Assembly (NCBI GenBank): GCA_026214975.1 | Contig: CM047815.1 | Location: forward strand, 63,061,852-63,125,851 | From: Gentiana macrophylla | Lineage: Eukaryota > Streptophyta > Magnoliopsida > Gentianales > Gentianaceae | DNA length: 64,000 nt | Reading direction: 5' to 3' | Shown here: positions 43,389-55,443 of the stretch, one piece after another | Layout: each line of letters opens with the position of its first letter | Position numbering within the stretch: position 1 is the stretch's first letter | Translations under genes and position numbers: made by a program | Notes under the pieces: generated by a model | Database searches by the model: none | Seen by the model: only the letters and a program-made list of their open reading frames with translations | Told to the model about the DNA's origin: nothing

Positions 43389-44925
43389 TAACCTGCGCCC
43401 CTTTGCTATCCCAATCTGATTGGCAGAAGCTTTCTAGTAGATTGAGGAGAGAGAAAATCATTTCTTAATAAAATAAGGAAAATATCTTTGATTGATTTAT
43501 CTTATTTAATTTAATATCTCATATTAAATATTTTCAAGATATTGTCAATATCTAATATTGACTATCTTTATCTTATTACCATAAATCAATTTACACATGT
43601 TTATATATCATATATATATATATTATACTTATACATTCTAGGGTACGCATGCAAATCACCAAGTTGCACTAGTGCACACACGCAAACATATGTATTATTT
43701 AAATATATTAATATCTGATTTTAATATTTAGTAATACTATTAATTAAATTACACAATCCAAGTGTATCTTATACACACAAGTTGTGTTCCATATACCATA
43801 ATATTGACTTCCAAAATATTCTTTAATTAATATAATAGTATGATTAATTTGCAAAATACATGTGTATCAATATACACAATATATTTCGACATACACTTTA
43901 TAGTCGAGATAAACTTTCCTTATTTGGTTATCGCTATGACCGCATTTTAATACGGCTAGATGTTCTAATGTGTGTGATCCGATAGGCTTCCGAATATGTT
44001 GGACGTAGACACAAAGAGCAAATTACGAAACAGCCCTTCATACCTAAAGATCACGGAATAGCGTCTAGCAACACACCGTGACCCCCAATCATCGGAAGAG
44101 TCAAATGCAATGACTACTACCTTTCATGTGAAACAGTTATCATGTAAATAGAATCTTATCGCTGTAATAATATACATACGGTCGTACGTCGAGTGTCAAG
44201 CATCAACGACCGTATCTTATAATCCGGATATCATGCTCTCTCGAAGTAACTCATTTACTTTCACTTTGCAAAGATTCACAAGAGTAAGACATTTCTTATA
44301 AGAAGGCCCTTTCGGATATTCACTTCTACTGATAGGGTACGCGATTCTAGGATGACCAAACATGTATACTCCGCATGCTTCAGTAGCACACCCAATCACT
44401 AACGCATGATCGCCTCATGGCTAGGGGAAACCTAAATAGTGTCAAAGCATGATAATCCACACCGTGATGCCATATAGACTCCGGTCCTAATGATAATTAC
44501 ACAACCGTCACATAGTGTAACACTTGACAGTGTAAGTGGGTTAGTCTAACGTACGCATTCTCTTATACACATCCACATACAGTCTAAGTGTCTCTACACT
44601 TCAATAGATGAGATCTATCCCTGCCCTTAAAGACAGAAGACATCTAATACGTGCTAGCCTGTGTGTACTATCAATGTCATGTTTAATAGAACATAAGCCT
44701 AGAGACATTTAAGTATCAAACTTATTAAAGTGATTAGAGGTCTCATCAACCATAATCGCCTATCATGGTTTCTCTATCACAGTTTAATACTAAGGATGTT
44801 ATCACATAACAATTCATAATTGGTTCTTTAAAAGAACAAATATATGACAACAAAAAAGCCATTTATTATATATGTATAATCATAAAGAAATAGAACCCAA
44901 TTGGGTTTAGGACTCTATTTCAACA

Positions 44926-45028
44926 TGAACATCTCTTTGTGGTTCTCAAACTCTTTTGAGATCTCAATTGACTCCCACTGCTTCTTTCGGAAGAAACACT
45001 TCCCCTAGAAGACAATATGTTTGGATAC
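44926..45028 (-). pseudogene. Scrap of copia pol between two family F LTRs
   Basis: 103 bp whose minus strand reads GKCFFRKKQWESIEISKEF, resembling the region between integrase and RT in copia elements. It is all that is left of the interior of a minus-strand F element, flanked by its two LTRs; primer site and polypurine tract are not recognisable. Confidence 0.45.
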
Positions 45029-45836
45029 AAATGTTAAGAAATCAGCTAATTTAACGCAGCGAAATTTAAAATTTGATTTCCGATCCCAAGATCGACTTCG
45101 TTTAATACAATAAACACGTTAAGTAGTTGACAGTGATTACCTTGCTTGATCTAATAGATCGACGCTATGACCATCAACGGAGAGTAGTAGTGTGCACGAG
45201 CCGTCCACGTGTCCGGCCTCTATGGATATCCATACGAGCACCTCGCCGGAATCCTCATTGGATAGCCTTTAGAAAAATCCGGTTGCTAGACCGGCCTTTT
45301 TTATCTCTCTAAATCTCTCTCTAAGAAGCTCCCATTTTATTTTGTAAATTAGAACTCTTCTAATTGTGATGTACAAAAAAACGAGCCAACCCTATCTTAT
45401 ATAGAGGGTGGGGCACCTCATATGATCCCAAACTGATTGGGATTAGCTTCTTACTACCTTTCATGTGAAACATTTATCATGTAAGAATCCTATCGCTGTT
45501 ACAAAATCCATACAATCGTATCTTGAGTGTTAGTACATCAACGATCGTATCCTGTAATCTGGATAACATGCTCTCTAAGAATAACTTATTTACTCCAACT
45601 TTGCAAAGATTCACGAGAGCTAGACATTGCTTATAAGAAGGCCATTTCAGATATTTACTCATAATCATAGGATACGCAATTTTGAGATGAACAAACATGT
45701 ATCCTACACAAGCTTCAATATCATACCCGAGCACTACCGCATGATCACCCCATGGCTAAGGGAAACATCAATAGCATCAAATCATGACAATCCACACCGT
45801 GATGCCATGAAGACTCCGGTCCCAGGATAATTACAC
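45029..45836 (-). repeat. Family F LTR copy 2, truncated
   Basis: Starts TGTTAAGAAATC. It lacks about 0.7 kb of the AT-rich middle (joint near 45450) and ends abruptly at 45836, where copy 3 begins in the opposite orientation. It keeps the TTATATAG TATA region near 45398 and the hairpin arms near 45505-45550. Confidence 0.85.
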
Positions 45837-45944
45837 TTTTGAAATAGTGTCCTAAACCCAATCGGGTTGGACCGATTCCGACCGGTCGGAGCATTTCTTC
45901 TATTTCTTTATGTTTATACATATATTAAATGACTTTACAGCTTG

Positions 45945-46014
<70 letters not shown>

Positions 46015-47808
46015 TTTTAAAGAACCAATTATGAATTGTTATGTGATAATGTCCTAAGTGTTAAACTGTGATAAAGAAACCATGATAGGCGATTATGGTT
46101 GATGAGATCTCTAATCACTTTAATAAGTTTGATACTTAAATGTCTCTAGGCTGATGTACCATTAAACAGGGCATTGATAGTACGAGCAGGCTAGCACGTA
46201 TTAGATGTCTTCTGTCTTTAAGGGCATGGATAGATCCCGTCTATAGAAATGTAGAGACACTTGGACTGTACGTGGACGTGTATTAGAGAATGTGTACGTT
46301 AGACTGACCCACTTACACGGATAAGTGTCACACTATGTGACGGTTGTGTAATTATCATTAGGACCGGAGTCTACATGGCATCACGGTGTGGATTGTCATG
46401 CTTTGACACTATTGAGGTTTCCCCTAGCCACGGGGCGATCATGCGGTAGTGATTGGGTGTGACGCTGAAGCATGCGGAGTATACATGTTTGGTCGTCTGG
46501 AAATCGCGTAACCTATCAGTAGGGGTGAATATCCGAAAGGACCTTCTTATAAGGAATGTCTAGCTCTCGAGAATCTTTGTAAAGTGGGAGTAAATGTGTT
46601 ATTCCGAGAGAGCATGATATCAAGATTATAAGATACGGTCGTTGATGTTTTGACACTCGACTAACGACCGTATGGATATTAATACAGCGATAGGATTGTA
46701 AGTTACACGGTAACTGTTTCACATGAAAGGTAGTAGTCATTGCATTTGACTCTTCCGATGATTGGGGGTCACGGTGTATTGCTAGACGCTATCCCGTGAT
46801 TGTTAGGCATGAAGGGCATTTTTGTAATTTGCACTTTGTGTCTACGGCCAACATATTCGGAAGCTTATCGGGTCACACACATATGAACATCTAGCCGGAT
46901 TAAAATGTGGTTATAGTTGATGACCAAATAAGGAAAGTTTATCTCATACTATAAAGGTTATAGTGGTAAATTAATATGGTGGTGTTTATTTATTATGAAT
47001 AAATATAATATATGATATTAATTATGTTGATTAATTAAATATACACATAATGTATGTGTGTCAAAAAATATATATGTATATGATACACATGTATTTTATA
47101 AATTAATTAATCATGGTATTATATTAATTGATTAAAGATATTTGGATATACATATATGTGAGGCCCCACTTTCTAAACTATATAAGATATATTTAGTTTG
47201 TGCACATCAATTAATAGTATAAATTGTATTACTTTATATTAATATTAGATATTAATGAATATAGATTTGCACACATGTGTAAATTGATTTATGGTAATAA
47301 GATATAAGATATTGACAATGTCTTGGAAATATTTAATATATGATATTAAATTAAATGAGATAAAGCAATCAAATATATTTTCCTTATTTTATTGGGAAAA
47401 TGTTTTCTTCTCCTCCACTCCTAGATGGGGCGCCCCTCTCACTATAAATAAGAGGTGAGTGTCAAGCTCTTTTGTACATCACAATTCTAAGAACTGATAG
47501 TTCTTGTGTAAAATAGAGAGCATCCTATAGAGAGTTCGAGAGAGGGGAAAATGGCCGGTCTAGCAACTGGAGTTTTCTAATAGCAATCCATGATGGGATT
47601 CTGGCGGGCTGTTCGTGTGGACTAGCCGTAGAGGCCGAGCACTAGGGCGGAACTACTCTCCTTAGACGGTCAAAGCGTCGATCTTTTAGATCAACCAAGG
47701 TAACCACCGTCTTTAGCTTATTTGTTTATTGCTTAAACGAAGTCGATCTTGGGTCGATAGGAAATAAAATTTTGAATTCATTGCTGCTCCCGCGTAGATT
47801 TCCAAACA
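45837..47808 (+). repeat. Family F LTR copy 3
   Basis: 1972 bp on the plus strand, beginning TTTTGAAATAG (first G of TG lost) and ending TTTCCAAACA. TATA box TATAAATA at 47443-47450; hairpin ATACGGTCGTT / AACGACCGTAT at 46633-46673. Confidence 0.88.
45949..46012. repeat. (AT)n microsatellite in F LTR copy 3
   Basis: About 64 bp of pure AT repeat, absent from the other F LTR copies at this place. Confidence 0.95.
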
Positions 47809-48387
47809 ATGGTATCAGAGAGTGCTTCGAGCTTAAGCAATAAGCATGTTATTTTGTGTAGTTAATTTTATCGTTCTAATAACGTAATTAAAAGATGAAA
47901 TATTTTTATTCGCAAAAATGATACTCGAAAAGAAAACAAAAAAAAAGAAACGAGATCTGGTGGTGCTCGCCGATCATGCGTCGCTGGTCGCGAGCGACTC
48001 TTTGCCGCGCGTCGGTTGACCGGTCAATGTTGAAGGATCTCCAAACTTTTGTTTTGTGTATTTTGTGATTCAATATGGTTCATAGTTGTGATTGGTAATT
48101 CCTCTTTTGTTTAGTTGTGTCATGTGTCTAACCAATGGTTCAAATAGTTTGGGCCATTGGGATGCCACATGGCATTAAAATAATAATGGTCTTTCTAAAC
48201 TTTGTTTGGAATAGGCCTAGGTCCTTTTCAAATATTTGATTTGGGAAAAGGCCTAGGCCTAGGCCACTTCGAAAATTTTGATTTTAGAAAGTGGCCAGAC
48301 ATATTAACCAAAATATTGGCATTTCCAAATTTTGTTTGGAATAGGCCTAGACCCCTTTCAAAATATTTGATTTTGGAAAAGGCCTAG
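47809..48387 (+). other. 5' interior of an F element: primer site and leader
   Basis: Primer site TGGTATCAGAG at 47810 (tRNA-iMet), then a leader homologous to 50479-51080. 48180-48387 consists of a repeated unit of about 60 bp built on TTTGATTTTGGAAA and GGCCTAG. No gene. Cut off at 48387. Confidence 0.75.
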
Positions 48388-48404
48388 TGATGACGGTCAA
48401 ATTA
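48388..48404 (+). other. 17-bp Athila-LTR-like start
   Basis: TGATGACGGTCAAATTA, matching the first bases of the solo LTR at 14558 (TGATGACGGTTAAATTA) with one mismatch. It lies between the truncated F interior and F LTR copy 4. Confidence 0.45.
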
Positions 48405-49712
48405 TGTTGGAATAGTATCCTAAACCCAATCGGGTTGGACCGGATCCGACCGGATAGGATCATTTCTACTATTTCTTTATGTTTATACATATATTAAATG
48501 GATTTTCTGTTGTCATATATATGTTCTTTTAGAGAACCAATTGTGAATTGTTATATGATAACGTCCTTAGTATTAAACTGTGATAGAGAAACCATGATAG
48601 GCGATTATGGTTGATGAGATCTCTAATCACTTTAATGAGTTTGATACTTAAATGTCTCTAGGTCGATGTACTATTAAACAGGCATTGATAGTATAAACAG
48701 ACTAGCACGTATTGGATGTCTTCTGCCTTTAGTAAGGTGGATAGATCTCGCTCTATCAAAGTGTAGAGACACTTGGGTCAGCGTGGACGTGTGTTAGAGA
48801 ATGCGTACGTTAGACTGACCCACTTACACGGATAAATGTCACACTATGTGACGGTTGTGTAATTATCCTTTTGACCGGAGTCTTCATGGCATCACGGTGT
48901 GGATTGTCATGCTTTGACACTATTGAGGCACGGTACATAAAATATTCAGCCAGAGCTGCCCCTGTATAAGGAGCAAGATTTCCCCTAGCCATGGGGCGAT
49001 CATGCGGTAGTGATTGGGTATGATATTGAAGCATGCGGAGTATACATGATTGGTCGTCTGGGAATCGCGTATCCTATGATTTGGATCGAATATCCGAAAT
49101 GGCCTTCTTATAAGTAATGTCTTACTCTCGTGAATCTTTGCAAAGTGGGAGTAAATTAGTTACTTCGAGAGAGCTTGATATCCAGATTATAAGATACGGT
49201 CGTTGATGTTTTGACACTCGACTAACGACCGTATGGATATTATTACAACGATAGGATTGTAAGTTACACGGTAACTGTTTCACATGAAAGGTAGTAGTCG
49301 TTGCATTTGACTCTTCCGATGATTGGGGGTCACGGTGTGTTGCTTGACGCTATCCCGTGATCGTTAGGCATGAAGGGCATTTTCGTAATTTGCACTTTGT
49401 GTATACATCCAACATATTCGGAAGCCTATTGGGTCACACACATATGAACATCTAGCCGGATTAAAATGTGGTTATAGATGATAACCAAATAAGGAAAATT
49501 TATCTCAAGACTATAAAGGTTATAGTGGCAAATTAATATGGTGGTATTTATTTATTATGAATAAACTAAATACAAGATATTAATAATGTTATATTAATTA
49601 AAGAATATTCCAGAAGCCAATATTTGACTATATGGGGCGCCACATTGAAGTGTATAAGATACACTTGGATTGTGCAATTTAATTAATGGTATTACCATAT
49701 ATTAATATTAGA

Positions 49713-49775
<63 letters not shown>

Positions 49776-49848
49776 TCATACGTGACTTGCACATATGATG
49801 TGCATAAAAGTACACTAAATGTATATACATATATAGATTTATTTTGTG

Positions 49849-49887
<39 letters not shown>

Positions 49888-50478
49888 ATATATACACATG
49901 TAAATTGATTTATGGTAATAAGATAAATATAGTCAATATAAGATATTGACAATATCTTGAAATATTCAATATAAGATATTGACAATATCCTAGATTTATT
50001 TAATATGAGATATTATAATAAATGAGATAAATCAATCAATTATATTTTCCTTATTTTATTGGGAAAGGTTTTCTTCTCCTCCACACTCTTCAAAAGCCAC
50101 ATCCATTATAAAAGGGAGGTGGGTGTCAAGCTCTTTTGTACATCATAATTCCAAGAGTGATAGTTCTTGTGTAAAATAGAGAGCATCCTATGTAGAGTTG
50201 GAGAGAGGGGAAAAAGGCCGGTCTAGCAGAACCGGAGTTTTCCAATAAAGCAATCCATGATGGGATTCCGCGGTGTTCGTGTGTGGACTAGCGGTAGAGG
50301 CCGAACACTTGGGCGGCTCTATGCAGAACTACTCTCCTGGACGGTCAAAGCGTCGATCTTTTAGATCAACCAAGGTAACCACCGCCTACTACTTGTTTGT
50401 TTTTTGCTTAAACGGTCGATCTTGGGTCGATAGGAAATAAAATTTTGAATTCACCGCGTTCGCGTATATTTCCTAACA
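48405..50478 (+). repeat. Family F LTR copy 4 (5' LTR)
   Basis: 2074 bp, TGTTGGAATAG..TTTCCTAACA. TATA box TTATAAAAGG at 50106-50115; hairpin arms at 49194-49204 and 49224-49234; AT microsatellites at about 49718-49771 and 49849-49884. Confidence 0.92.
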
Positions 50479-52605
50479 GTGGTATCTGAGCAAGCTTCGA
50501 GTTTAAGCAATAAGCATGTTATTGTGCGTAGTTAATTTTATCGTTTAAATCACGTGATTAAAAGATGAAAGATTTTTTATTCGCAAAAGTGATACATGAA
50601 AAGAAAAAGAAAAAAAACGAGATCGGGTGGTGCTCGGCCGATCAAGGCGGCCGGCCGGCGGCGGCGGGCAAAGCAGGGCAACCTCGCTCCGCAATCGGTT
50701 GACCGGTCAATGCTAGCGGATCTCCAAATTTTTGTTTTGTGTATTTTGTGATTCAATATGGTTCATAGTTGTGATTATTAATTTCTCTTTGTTTAGTTGT
50801 GTCATGTGGCTAACCAATGGTTCAAATAGTTTGTGCCATCGGGGATGCCACATGGCATTAAAATAATAATGGTCTTTTTCAACTTTGTTTAGAATAGCGC
50901 TGCGCCTTTTCCAAATATTTGATTTGGGCTTTGCTGCTGCAGCCATTTTCAAAAATTTGATTTTGGAAAGTGGCGTGCGCTAAACCAAAATTATTTGGCT
51001 TTTCCAAATATTTGATTTGGAATAGGCTGCACTTTTTTCAAATATTTGATTTGTAAAGCGCTTAGCTTGCGCCACTTCCAAAATTTTTTATTTTGGAAAG
51101 TGGCGACTAAGCCAAATTTGGTTTAGAAACTAAAGGTATCCATTTTGATTACGAATCAAAAGGAAAGAAACAAAAGAGAAATAATTTTAATTTTGATTTA
51201 TTTTGGAACAGTTCTAATTAATTAAAATCGGTTTAAAATTAATCGTTAATTTTATTTCGATTAAAATCATTTAATTAATTAAATGTTAATTAGTTAATTG
51301 ATTGGATAAAATTATTTAATAGATTAAATGTTAATTGATTAATTAAGACGCAAGTAGTTAAATTTTAATTTTATCTTTTTCATAAGATTTTATTGTATGG
51401 ATTAGATATAGTAGATATAATATGATTATATGGACCCCATTGATCATGGACTCGATCGATAGGATAGATGTGAATGATTTAATTTTTCTGTTGGTTTAAA
51501 ATTGTCCTAGGCCATTATGAAGAACGTGACCTAGTTTATTTTCTACATTTATCCCATTCCCATTGGCTCCCCGTACGGAGGGTGTATTAATTTTATTAGA
51601 TAGAATTAAATGTAACAAGAATGGAGCGGAAGATGGAGACCAAAGAAAGACGAAAATAAAGATCTCATTGGAGAATGGAGCATTAAAGATCTTATTGGCG
51701 GTTGCAAATACCCTTAGATTGTGACCATGGGTTTTCACATTTGTATTCGAAACCGCACTCTAGGAAAAGTCCATGATCATACCGGTTACTTTACGCATTT
51801 ATTTATTTTGTGCTTGTATTTATTTTATATGATACGATAGATGCATGACTAGGCACGATCTAGATAAACGTGTAGGATGTATGTTTATAGAGATAGACAT
51901 ATTTATCATGAGACCATAATTAAAATTAATTAAGTGAATTAAATTACATAAATACTTCCACCTCAAAAGAATCAGGTTAAAATTGCCTCCCCATATTATA
52001 ATGACGGTGAAGAGCCCTTGTTCGGATCCAACTCATCACCCAAAGCCGGGGTTGACCTACCTCGGTATATCGTTATTATCGAGATATGATCGTATGAGAT
52101 CTCACGAATATTGGGGTTATGATTTGACTAAGAATTCTCTCGCCACCACCCAAAGCGGGTCGTTTGGATTTTAGAGGCAAGGGTTTGACTACTTCATAAG
52201 ATGAAAATTGTCAAAGAGTTGACTAGTCAAACAACAAGAGTCGATAAGATACGATTGACAAAAGGGTTGTCTACCTATTGGACTATTTTCGCCCACCACC
52301 CAAAAGCGGGGTCGCGGTAGTTTAGTGGGATCTTGTCCACTAAAGAAATTAATAATTCTTGAAAGTTAATTGGAAGTAGTTGACTAGTGGGAGCAAAATC
52401 ATAAACCAAAAGACCATTTTTGATTTTGCGTGTATAAACAACAACACTCTTTTATTTTCATTTTATGTTGTAGTTTTAGCAAACTTTTATATTTATGTTT
52501 TATTCTCGATTAGTAAAACCAAATTACGACTGTTACCTTAAGAGAAACGTTCTCAAATATGGTTGAGTAATTTTAATCCTTTTAAAAAGCAATGACACGA
52601 GCGAT
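50479..52605 (+). other. Non-coding interior of the plus-strand F element
   Basis: Primer site TGGTATCTGAGC at 50480-50491 (one mismatch to the tRNA-iMet site). Then a 2.1-kb leader without a gene: a GC-rich patch at 50625-50700, repeats of a TTTGATTT / CCAAATAT unit at 50870-51115, an AT-rich part, and CCACCCAAAGC repeats at 52035-52310. The same sequence occurs inverted at about 57130-58998. It ends where a copia fragment is joined. Confidence 0.75.
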
Positions 52606-53086
52606 CCCGTTATATAAGGTTACAGTTTAATTTTGGAACAAATAGGACATCCTATATGTAGATCTTATCAGTAAGTTTAACATTTCCAAAACCTTGTGCA
52701 CAGTAAATAGATCCATCAGCAATCTTAATATTATGGGTCTGATGACAGGGCTTAAAGTGAGATATGAGCCTCTTGTTACCAGTCATATGGGATGATGCCC
52801 CAGAATCAACAATCCAAGTATAACTACTGAGAGGTGAGTGGAATATACATGTTTTAGCATGAGTAGCTATGTTAGTGATAGAACTACCTTCCTTTTGTTG
52901 AGTAAGGAAGGCTTTGAAGGCAGCAAACTGAGCATCCAAAGTAGTGTCCTTGTTCCCTTCTTCACTGACATGTCTGCCATGACTCCCCCTGGTTGGTTTG
53001 GAGGGTTTAGAGGAGTTAGGCTTACCATGTAGTTTCCAGCAAGTGTCATTGGTGTGATTTATGCATTTGCAGTGGTCATAGAACAA
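52606..53086 (-). pseudogene. Copia zinc knuckle and protease (truncated)
   Basis: Minus strand. HCKCINHTNDTCWKLHG is the gag zinc knuckle with its first Cys replaced, followed by a linker and the protease active site TWIVDSGASSHMTG. The frame 53086-52652 ends at a stop, after which DVLFVPKLNCNLI continues in frame to the truncation point. Confidence 0.88.
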
Positions 53087-53176
53087 CTTTCATGTCTTCT
53101 CAGTAGGCCTTATGTAGGTCTTAGTGGCCTCAGTAGGCTTCTCGACCTCTATCGATCTTGAGCTCTCGGAGAGTGA

Positions 53177-53869
53177 TCACAGGCTGCTTTGCAACATCAC
53201 TTTTCTCCTGCTTTCCTCATGTTTGACTTTAGCAAACACATATTTGAGGTTGGGGAGAGGTTTAGTAGCAAGGACTCTACCTCTAACACCATCAAGAGAT
53301 GGGTTCAGTCCAGTAAGGAACTTTAATACCCTCTTCTTCTCAATGATATCCTTGTATAAGGTAGCATCCTCTACATCCTTCCATGGGTGAGTTTCCAACA
53401 TATCTAGGTGTTGCCATGCCTTAGATAGTTGGTTGAAGTACTGAGTTATAGATAGATCACCTTGTCTGCAATTTTGGATTTGGGCTTCAAGATCATAGGC
53501 CTCAGATGTATTGTCCTTTTTAGAGTAAAGGTCTCTGGCATTATCCCATATTTCCTTAGTAGTGTCATACATCATGAAGTTCTCACTGATCTCTTTTGTC
53601 ATTGACCTCATGAGGATGGTCATAACTTGGTTATTTTTTGTAACCCATGCTTCAAACTTGGGGTCAGTTTCAGCAGGGGCAGGTTTGGAGCCAGACAAGT
53701 ATCCCATCTTGCTCTGGCCTGAGATGTACATTTTCATAGATCTTGACCACAACACGTAGTTGTTGCCATCAAGTCTATGATTTGTAAAAGAAGAGTTTTC
53801 AGTGATCCCAGCCTGCTGAGGCTGCTGGGGCTCTACTGAGGGTGAAGAGGCTTCGGATATTGAAGACAT
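53177..53869 (-). CDS. Copia gag
   Basis: Minus strand, 230 codons, ATG at 53869 (MSSISEASSPSVEPQQ). The frame is intact and shows the gag signature HRLDGNNYVLWSRSMKMYI, TTKEIWDNARDLYSK, the LDMLETHPW region and FLTGLNPSLDGVRGRVL. It lies 45 bp from the primer site, as expected for a leaderless copia gag. A stop and frame change at 53087-53176 separate it from the zinc knuckle. This is the best-preserved gag in the window, though its element is only a fragment. Confidence 0.9.
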   Translation of the reverse strand: MSSISEASSPSVEPQQPQQAGITENSSFTNHRLDGNNYVLWSRSMKMYISGQSKMGYLSGSKPAPAETDPKFEAWVTKNNQVMTILMRSMTKEISENFMMYDTTKEIWDNARDLYSKKDNTSEAYDLEAQIQNCRQGDLSITQYFNQLSKAWQHLDMLETHPWKDVEDATLYKDIIEKKRVLKFLTGLNPSLDGVRGRVLATKPLPNLKYVFAKVKHEESRRKVMLQSSL

Positions 53870-53914
53870 GCTTGATATGATAGGAGATTTTGCAGCGGAT
53901 TTAAAGGAGATTAT

Positions 53915-53927
53915 GGCTCTGCTACCA
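53915..53927 (-). promoter_or_regulatory. Copia primer-binding site (tRNA-iMet-like)
   Basis: Minus strand TGGTAGCAGAGCC, one mismatch to the initiator-Met site, immediately next to the LTR. Confidence 0.88.
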
Positions 53928-54209
53928 TGAAGAGAGTTTGAGAAAGCAATAGTACTTGAGTAAACTCCACTTGTTTATTCAAGATAAAAGAATGAGTATT
54001 AATAGATACAAGAATGAAGGTGAGAGTCCTAGTAGAGTATTAAGCTATGGGCGGCTAGATACTCCTATGGGTGGCTATTACATAATAGGACAAAATAGAG
54101 TTGCTTTATGACATATTTAATTGTTTATACAATACAATTAATATGTCATGTTACAAATAATGTATACAAGTAAAGTGTTACATGAAATAATTAAGGTAAT
54201 ATTTCCACA
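53928..54209 (-). repeat. Copia 5' LTR
   Basis: TG..CA bounded, 282 bp, outer end fixed by where family F LTR similarity resumes. No second copy in the window. Confidence 0.65.
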
Positions 54210-55443
54210 ATAATAACATTAATTAAATTGAACAATCTAATTGTATCTTATACACCAGAAAGTGGCGCCCCTTATGCCAATAATTTGGCATCCGGAATAT
54301 TCTTTAATTAATCAATGTAATTAATATCTTGTATTTAATTTATTCATAAAAAATAAATACCACCATATTAATTTAATCATTATAACACTTTATAGTCGAG
54401 ATAACTTTCCTTATTTGGTTATCACTATAACCGTATTTTAATCCGGCTAGATGTTCTTATGTGTGTGACCCGATAGGCTTCCGAATATGTTGGCCGTAGA
54501 TATAAAGTGCAAATTACTAAAATGCCCTTCACACTTAACGATCACGGAATAGTGTCTAGCAACACACCGTGACCCCCAATCATCGGAAGAGTCAAAAGAA
54601 ATGACTACTACCTTTCATGTGAAACAGTTAACGTGTAAATAGAATCCTATCGCTGTTACAATATCTATACAATCGTATCTCGAGTGTCAGTACATCAACG
54701 ATCGTATCCTATAATCTGGATATCATGCTCTCTCGGAATAACTCATTTACTCCCACTTTGCAAAGATTCACGAGAGCTAGACATCTCTTGTAAGAAGGCC
54801 ATTTCGGAAATTTACTCCTAATCATAGGATACGCGATTTCCGGAAGAACAAACATATATCCTACGCATTCTTCAATATCATACCCGAGCACTACCGTATG
54901 ATCACCCTATGGCTAAGGGAAACCTCAATAGTGTCAAAGAATGACAATCCACACCGTGATGCCATGAAGACTTCTCTGGATAATGACACAACTGTGACAC
55001 AATGTAAGTGGGTCAGTCTAACATACGCATTCTCTAATACACGTCCACGTACAGTCCAAGTGTCTCTACACTTAGATAGACAAGATCTATCCATATCTTC
55101 AATAAGATAGAAGATATCCAATATGTGCTAGTCTAATCATACCATCAATGTCCCGTTTGACAGTACATACGACTAGAGACATTTAAGTACCAAACTTATT
55201 AAAGTGAATAGAGATCTCATCAACCATAATCAGCATCATGGTTTCTCTATCACAGTTTAATACTAAGGACGTTACTATATATTCAATAACATGATTGGTT
55301 CATAAAGATAAACAAAATATATAATAACAAAAAGTGCTTTAATTAATCATAATGAAGTTATTAGATGAACTAAATAGACTGTAAATGAGCTGACCTGGTC
55401 GGATTCGGTCCAACCCGATTGGGTTTAGGACACCATTTCAACA
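54210..55443 (-). repeat. Family F LTR copy 5 (3' LTR), truncated
   Basis: The U3 part of an F LTR on the minus strand, ending ..CACCATTTCAACA at 55443. The left half is missing at the copia junction. Hairpin arms ATACAATCGT and AACGATCGTAT at 54667-54707. Confidence 0.88.

Larger units (their letters stand above)
34651..43393 (-). mobile_element. Gypsy element, Tekay/Del-like, essentially non-coding, with TSD TAACC
   Basis: 34656-43388, minus strand, TAACC duplicated at 34651-34655 and 43389-43393. LTRs begin TGTAACATCCCGAC on the minus strand. Beside the 3' LTR is AAGGGGGAAGGAA, preceded by TTCGAGGACGAAACTCCTCT, a string typical of Tekay/Del chromovirus 3' ends. The 4.8-kb interior has no intact gene. 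A faint integrase-like trace (VHLRATKMYKSW; then VKIEVDRRNLKLAP) lies at about 36750-36960 on the minus strand. It is best described as a large derivative needing help in trans. Confidence 0.85.
34272..44925 (-). repeat. Family F LTR copy 1, interrupted by a gypsy element
   Basis: Family F LTRs (minus orientation here) start TGTTAGGAAATC on the plus strand and end ..CTATTTCAACA; on their own strand they run TGTTGAAATAG..TTTCCTAACA. Parts are 34272-34655 and 43389-44925, about 1.9 kb together. A conserved hairpin (ATACGGTCGT / AACGACCGTAT) lies at 44176-44215. F is copia-type judging by the iMet primer site of other copies and the pol scrap at 44926-45028. Confidence 0.85.
52606..54209 (-). 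mobile_element. 5' fragment of a Ty1/copia element
   Basis: Minus strand: LTR 53928-54209 (282 bp, TGTGGAAATATTACC..CTTCA), primer site, gag, zinc knuckle and protease, then truncated at about 52606 before integrase. It was inserted into, or recombined with, family F LTR copy 5 on the right; a matching left TSD cannot exist because the 3' half is gone. Confidence 0.8.

Noticed and set aside
49708..49899. Tyr-Ile repeat frames
   Set aside because: Translation of (AT)n microsatellites.
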